From: Acanthamoeba castellanii str. Neff
Lineage: Eukaryota; Discosea; Longamoebia; Acanthamoebidae
Direction of reading: 5' to 3'
Length of the DNA: 56,501 bases
NCBI RefSeq assembly: GCF_000313135.1
Contig: NW_004457380.1
Span: 524,850-581,350 of the forward strand
Shown here: positions 52,242-56,501 of the stretch, in pieces
Numbering within the stretch: the first letter of the stretch is position 1
Layout: the number at the start of each line of letters is the position of its first letter
The notes under the pieces: generated by a model
What the model was told of the DNA's origin: nothing
Databases searched by the model: none
The model's input: the letters and a program-made list of their open reading frames with translations, nothing else
Made by a program: the position numbers and the translations under genes

Positions 52242-55200
52242 ATGTCTGACTCGAAGTATTTCACGACAACTAAGAAGGGAGAGATCAAAGAGCTGAAGAA
52301 GGAGCTCGACAATCCCAAGGAGAATGTGAAGAAGGAGGCCGTGAAGAAGGTACCGGCCATTGATCGAAGCAAACAAAACAAATGACCATCAATTTCTCAA
52401 ATGAATCCATTGCGTCCCAGGTCATCGCTGCCATGACGGTGGGCAAGGATGTATCTGAGCTGTTCCCTGACGTTGTGAAGTGCATCCGCACCTCCAACTT
52501 GGAGCTGAAGAAGCTCGTGTATCTCTACATTATGAACTACGCCAAGACACAGCCCGAGACTGCCATCCTTTCCGTCAACGCCTTCGTCCACGTGCGTTCA
52601 ACCTCCCCCACCACCGCGCAAATCTTCTCCTTCCATCCCTTCGCTCTCACGCTCAATTAATTCTCGTAGCGCAACAAATCGCTATGCCGCTGGCACCAAC
52701 TGAGCGCTCTCATTAAATGAACAGGATGCGCAACACCCCAACCCTCTTGTGCGCGCCCTCGCCGTGCGAACGATGGGTTGCATCCGCGTGGACAAGATCA
52801 CAGAATACCTTTGCCAGCCTCTGCGCGAGTGCCTCAAGGTACCCTGCCCAAGCTTTTCTTTTGCTCCTGCGCCTCAGCTCTCCTTTACTCATGCTCCTTC
52901 TCTTTCCTGGGCTGTCTTCACCTTCTTCTTCTTCTTCTTCATATTTCCCCGTTGTCTTCGCGCACCGCCGCGCGCGCATCATGCCGTGCGCACGCACACG
53001 TTAACGCTGGCGGTTGGGTGTTGTGTAGGATGCCGATCCCTATGTGAGAAAGACCGCCGCGGTGTGCGTCGCGAAGGTGTGGGACATCAACCCCGAGCTG
53101 GTCGAGACCCAGGGCTTCCTGGACATGCTGCGCGACCTCCTCTCCGACTCCAACCCCATGGTACGGAACCCGTTGAGTTGCAGTGCCACAGGCCTTGCTC
53201 AGTTCTAATCGACCAACCGATCGATCGCGCATCGCCGACAAACAAACAAAGGTCGTGGCCAACGCTGTGGCTGCTCTCTCGGAGATCGACGAGACGGCCA
53301 AGGAGGACGTCTTCAGCCTCAACACAGAGAACCTCAAGATGCTCCTCGCCGCGCTCAACGAGTGCACAGAGTACGCTTTTTCCTTTCTTTGCCTGGGAGC
53401 CAGCCAAATCAATGGTCACCGTTGCGATCGAGCCCATCCAGGCGCTGATCGCACGCACGCACGCAACACAGGTGGGGTCAAGTGTTCATCCTCCACGCCC
53501 TGTCCAAGTACACACCCGACGACTCTCGCGAGGCGGAGGCCATCGCGGAAAGAGTGACCCCTCGCCTGGCCCACGCCAACTCGGCGGTCGTCCTCTCCAC
53601 CATCAGGGTGCGTCTGTTGCCGCCGCCGCCCCATGTTTTGTGATTACACTGTCAGTGTCTTGTCTGGCGCTTTCACGGTAGTGCACTCATCGCTACGATC
53701 ATATGCAGGTACTGATGAGGCTTCTCGAGCACATCAACAGCGGCGAGTTTGTGAAGAACATGTGCAAGAAGATGACGCCCCCGCTCGGTACAACCGCCCG
53801 TCCTCCTCTCTCTCCCTCTCTCTCTCTCTCTGAAATCTTCACTTTCACAAATTGTCTGACAATCATTGTTTGTGTGCACACTAGTCACGCTGCTGCAGAA
53901 GGAGCCGGAGATCCAGTACGTGGCTCTGCGCAACATCAACCTCATCATCCAGAAGAGGCCGCAGGTGCTCCAGAACGAGATGAAGGTACGCCACAAACCA
54001 ACTTCCTTCTTCTTCTTGCTGCTGCTGTTGCTCGCGACTTGATGGTAATGAAGATGAAGAAGAAGATGTTTGGCGTGATGAGCTCACATTTTTGGCATTC
54101 TCCGCGCCTGGTGTGTGTTTCATCGCAGGTGTTCTTCTGCAAGTACAACGATCCCATCTACGTCAAGATGGAGAAGCTGGAGATCATGATCATGCTCGTC
54201 AACGAGCGCACCATCGAGCAGGTGCTCATGGAGCTGAAGGAGTACGCCACCGAGGTCGACGTGGAGTTTGTGCGCAAGGCCGTGCGCGCCATCGGTCGGT
54301 GCGCGATCAAGCTCGACCGCGCGGCCGAGAAGTGCATCAAGGTCCTGCTCGAGCTCATCCAGACCAAGGTCAACTACGTGGTCCAGGAGGCCATCATCGT
54401 CATCAAGGACATCTTCCGCAAGTACCCCAACCGGTACGAGTCCATCATCTCCACCCTGTGCGAGAACCTCGACACCCTCGACGACCCCGAGGCCAAGGCC
54501 TCCATGATTTGGATCATCGGCGAATACGCTGGTACGTGGCGTGTGGCGTGTGGCGTGTGGCGTGTGGCGCTAACCGTCGGGTGTGACGTTGCAGAGCGTA
54601 TCGAGAACGCGGACGACCTGCTGGAGACCTTCCTCGAGAACTTCCAGGACGAGAACTCGACCGTGCAGCTCCAGTTGCTCACCTCCTGCGTCAAGCTGTT
54701 CCTCAAGAAGCCCAAGACCACTCAGAACATCGTCCAGGTAACATAACACATGTGAACCATGACGAGCCCTATCGCCGTCGCGTGCGTGTCGTGCGTTGTC
54801 GCTGATGATGAAACTTCTCGCGCGTGTCGTGCACACACACAATAGCACGCGCTCGAGCTGGCGACCAAGGAGAGCGAGAACCCCGATCTCCGCGACAGGG
54901 GCTACGTCTACTGGCGCCTCCTTTCCACCGACCCCGAGGCCGCTAAGGTATTCATTCCACGCAGCACGTGTGACTGCACATTCCACGCATTCCGCATAGC
55001 GTGTGTTCAGCGACTCATTCCTCCCCTTCTTCATTCTTCATTCTTCTCTTTCTTTCGACGACTGTCACAGCAAGTGGTGTTGGGCGAGAAGCCGCTCATT
55101 TCCGAGGACACGTCGCCTCTCGACGCGTCGCTCCTCGATGAGCTGATCGGCAACATGGCCACCCTCGCCTCGGTCTACCACAAGCCCCCGCAGGCCTTCG

Positions 55201-56501
55201 TGTCCAAGCTCAAGAAGAAGGTCAAGGTATTTATTTATCATTGCTCTCGCTCCCCTCATTCCTCGCATTCTCCGCCATGTGTGGTGGCTGAGCTGTGCCT
55301 GTCGGCATGTCGGTCCGCATCCAGGTCTTTGACCCCAGCAATGCGGAGATGAAGACCAGCCGAAGGATCACCGGCGAATCCGACGGCGACGAGGGTACGT
55401 GCTCGTGTGTGGAATTGTTGCAATGCAACAACGACAACCAAAACATCAGTTGTGGTCAAGTTGGCTGATGATATGGGTGGGTGGTTGGTTGGCGTACAGA
55501 CCAAGAGGCGAGGGGAGGCGAGGGCTCGCTCATCGAGCTCGACTCCAGCCCGGCCGCTTCGTCCAACGACCCCTTCGGCTTCCTGTCCTCCCCCGGCCCT
55601 GCTCCCACCCAGCCCGTGCGTACCCACACCAACGCACGCGCACGCGCTTTTGACTGGTCGATCGACTAACGACGCACCGGCAGGCCGTGGAGAAGAAGGT
55701 GCTGCTGTCGGCAGAGAAGGGCAGGGGGCTCGAGGTGCGCGGCGCCTTTGTGCGTCGCGGCGGTTCCGGCCCGGTGCTCGCGCTCACCCTGGCCAACTAC
55801 TCCAACGCCCCCATGGACGGGTTCATGGTCCAGTTCAACAAGAACTTGTACGCCACCTGCGCCCCCGCTGCTCCACACACGCAAGCACACAACTACACGC
55901 CTGGGCTCATATTCTCGCACGCACGCACGCAGCTACCGACTCAAGCCGGCCAAGACGCTGCTGGACATCACCGCCGTCGGGCCGGGCCAGACCAGCGACG
56001 TGCTCGTGCCGCTGAGCGCTGACGGCGACGAGGGACCCGTGTCGCCGGCCATCCACGTGGCGGTGAAGAACAACGTGGACGTGTTCTACTTCCTGGCCGA
56101 GTGCCCGCTCAACGTGTTCTTCTCGCCCGACGGCGCGCTCGAGAAGTCGGCCTACCTGGCGGCGTGGAAGGACATCCCCAACGAGAGCGAGCGAGTCCAG
56201 CAGCTGGGGCCGCTGGTGACCGCCGACTCGAACGCCCTCACGGACCTCTTGCAGCGCCACAACATTTTCCTCATCGCCAAGCGACGCGTCAACGACAACG
56301 AGGTCCCTCTCTTCCCTCCTCCTTTGTGTGCGTGTGCGTTGGTGCGTGTGCGTGTTGTGTGCGCTCACCGCACTCACCGTTGCCCAACCGCACGCACGAC
56401 GCATGCACGCAACAGGTGCTGTACTTGAGCACGCGGGTGGTTCTGCCCTCGAAGGCCCTGACGACGGGCGGCGAGGTGGTGCTCGTGGAGCTCACCCTGG
56501 C
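52242..56501 (+). CDS. Beta-adaptin (AP-1/AP-2 large subunit), 3' end beyond window
   Basis: Beta subunit of clathrin adaptor complexes at the trans-Golgi or plasma membrane. ATG 52242 ([20 protein letters not shown]) then HEAT-like trunk exons: [136 protein letters not shown] long exon with [20 protein letters not shown] and MIWIIGEYA follows. The hinge carries a clathrin box, LIELD. The ear begins [20 protein letters not shown] and runs to [20 protein letters not shown] at the window edge. The trunk is the beta1/2 shared type. About fifteen introns. Confidence 0.95.

Overview
The window is nuclear DNA of a GC-rich, intron-dense, gene-dense protist. About 26 protein genes are cut into short exons by small introns. 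Most introns start with GTAC after a G, and many consist largely of CA/TG, GTGTC or GA simple repeats. The gene set (RFX, MFAP1, WEE1, VPS9 and RasGEF exchange factors, shared beta-adaptin, bacterial-type mitochondrial GTPases) and the compact layout suggest an amoebozoan such as Acanthamoeba. That is an inference from style and content, not from a marker gene. CRISPR arrays, operons and prokaryotic signals are absent.

Layout. 1-7.6 kb: 5' end of a Rab11-type GTPase (-), a six-motif cysteine-pair protein (+), a block with no CpG (about 1770-2441), a WEE1-like kinase (-) and a second protein with eight CX9C motifs (+). 7.8-13.7 kb: splicing factor MFAP1 (-) head to head with an RFX transcription factor (+). 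13.9-17.4 kb: RING plus ubiquitin-like protein (-), an intronless glutathione S-transferase (+) and TOM40 (-). 17.6-24.8 kb: a VPS9-domain Rab GEF (-) head to head with an F-box/RasGEF fusion (+), then an unknown coiled-coil protein (+). 25-31 kb: universal stress protein (-), mitochondrial TypA/BipA (-), and a small hypothetical (-). 31.3-37 kb: STE20-like kinase with a DEP domain (+), a 62-residue basic protein (+), and a secreted family-3 solute-binding-like protein (-). 37.2-43 kb: a tRNA-Leu-like 3' half, YchF/OLA1-type ATPase with a presequence (-), tRNA-Asp (+), TMEM14 (-), and a RING protein with a very long charged tail (-). 43-52 kb: M1 aminopeptidase with helical-repeat C-terminus (-), FAD synthase (+), a RAD51AP1-like nuclear protein (+) and a peroxiredoxin (-). 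52.2 kb to the end: beta-adaptin (+), running off the window.

Functional threads. Membrane traffic (Rab11, VPS9 GEF, beta-adaptin), small-GTPase signalling (RasGEF, STE20-DEP) and mitochondrial biogenesis (two multi-CX9C proteins, TOM40, TypA, YchF, TMEM14) recur. Many neighbours are divergent pairs separated by 170-340 bases, so shared promoters are likely. Splice sites were placed by hand from reading frame and GT/AG signals. Most are probably exact or within a few bases, but none is confirmed by transcripts.
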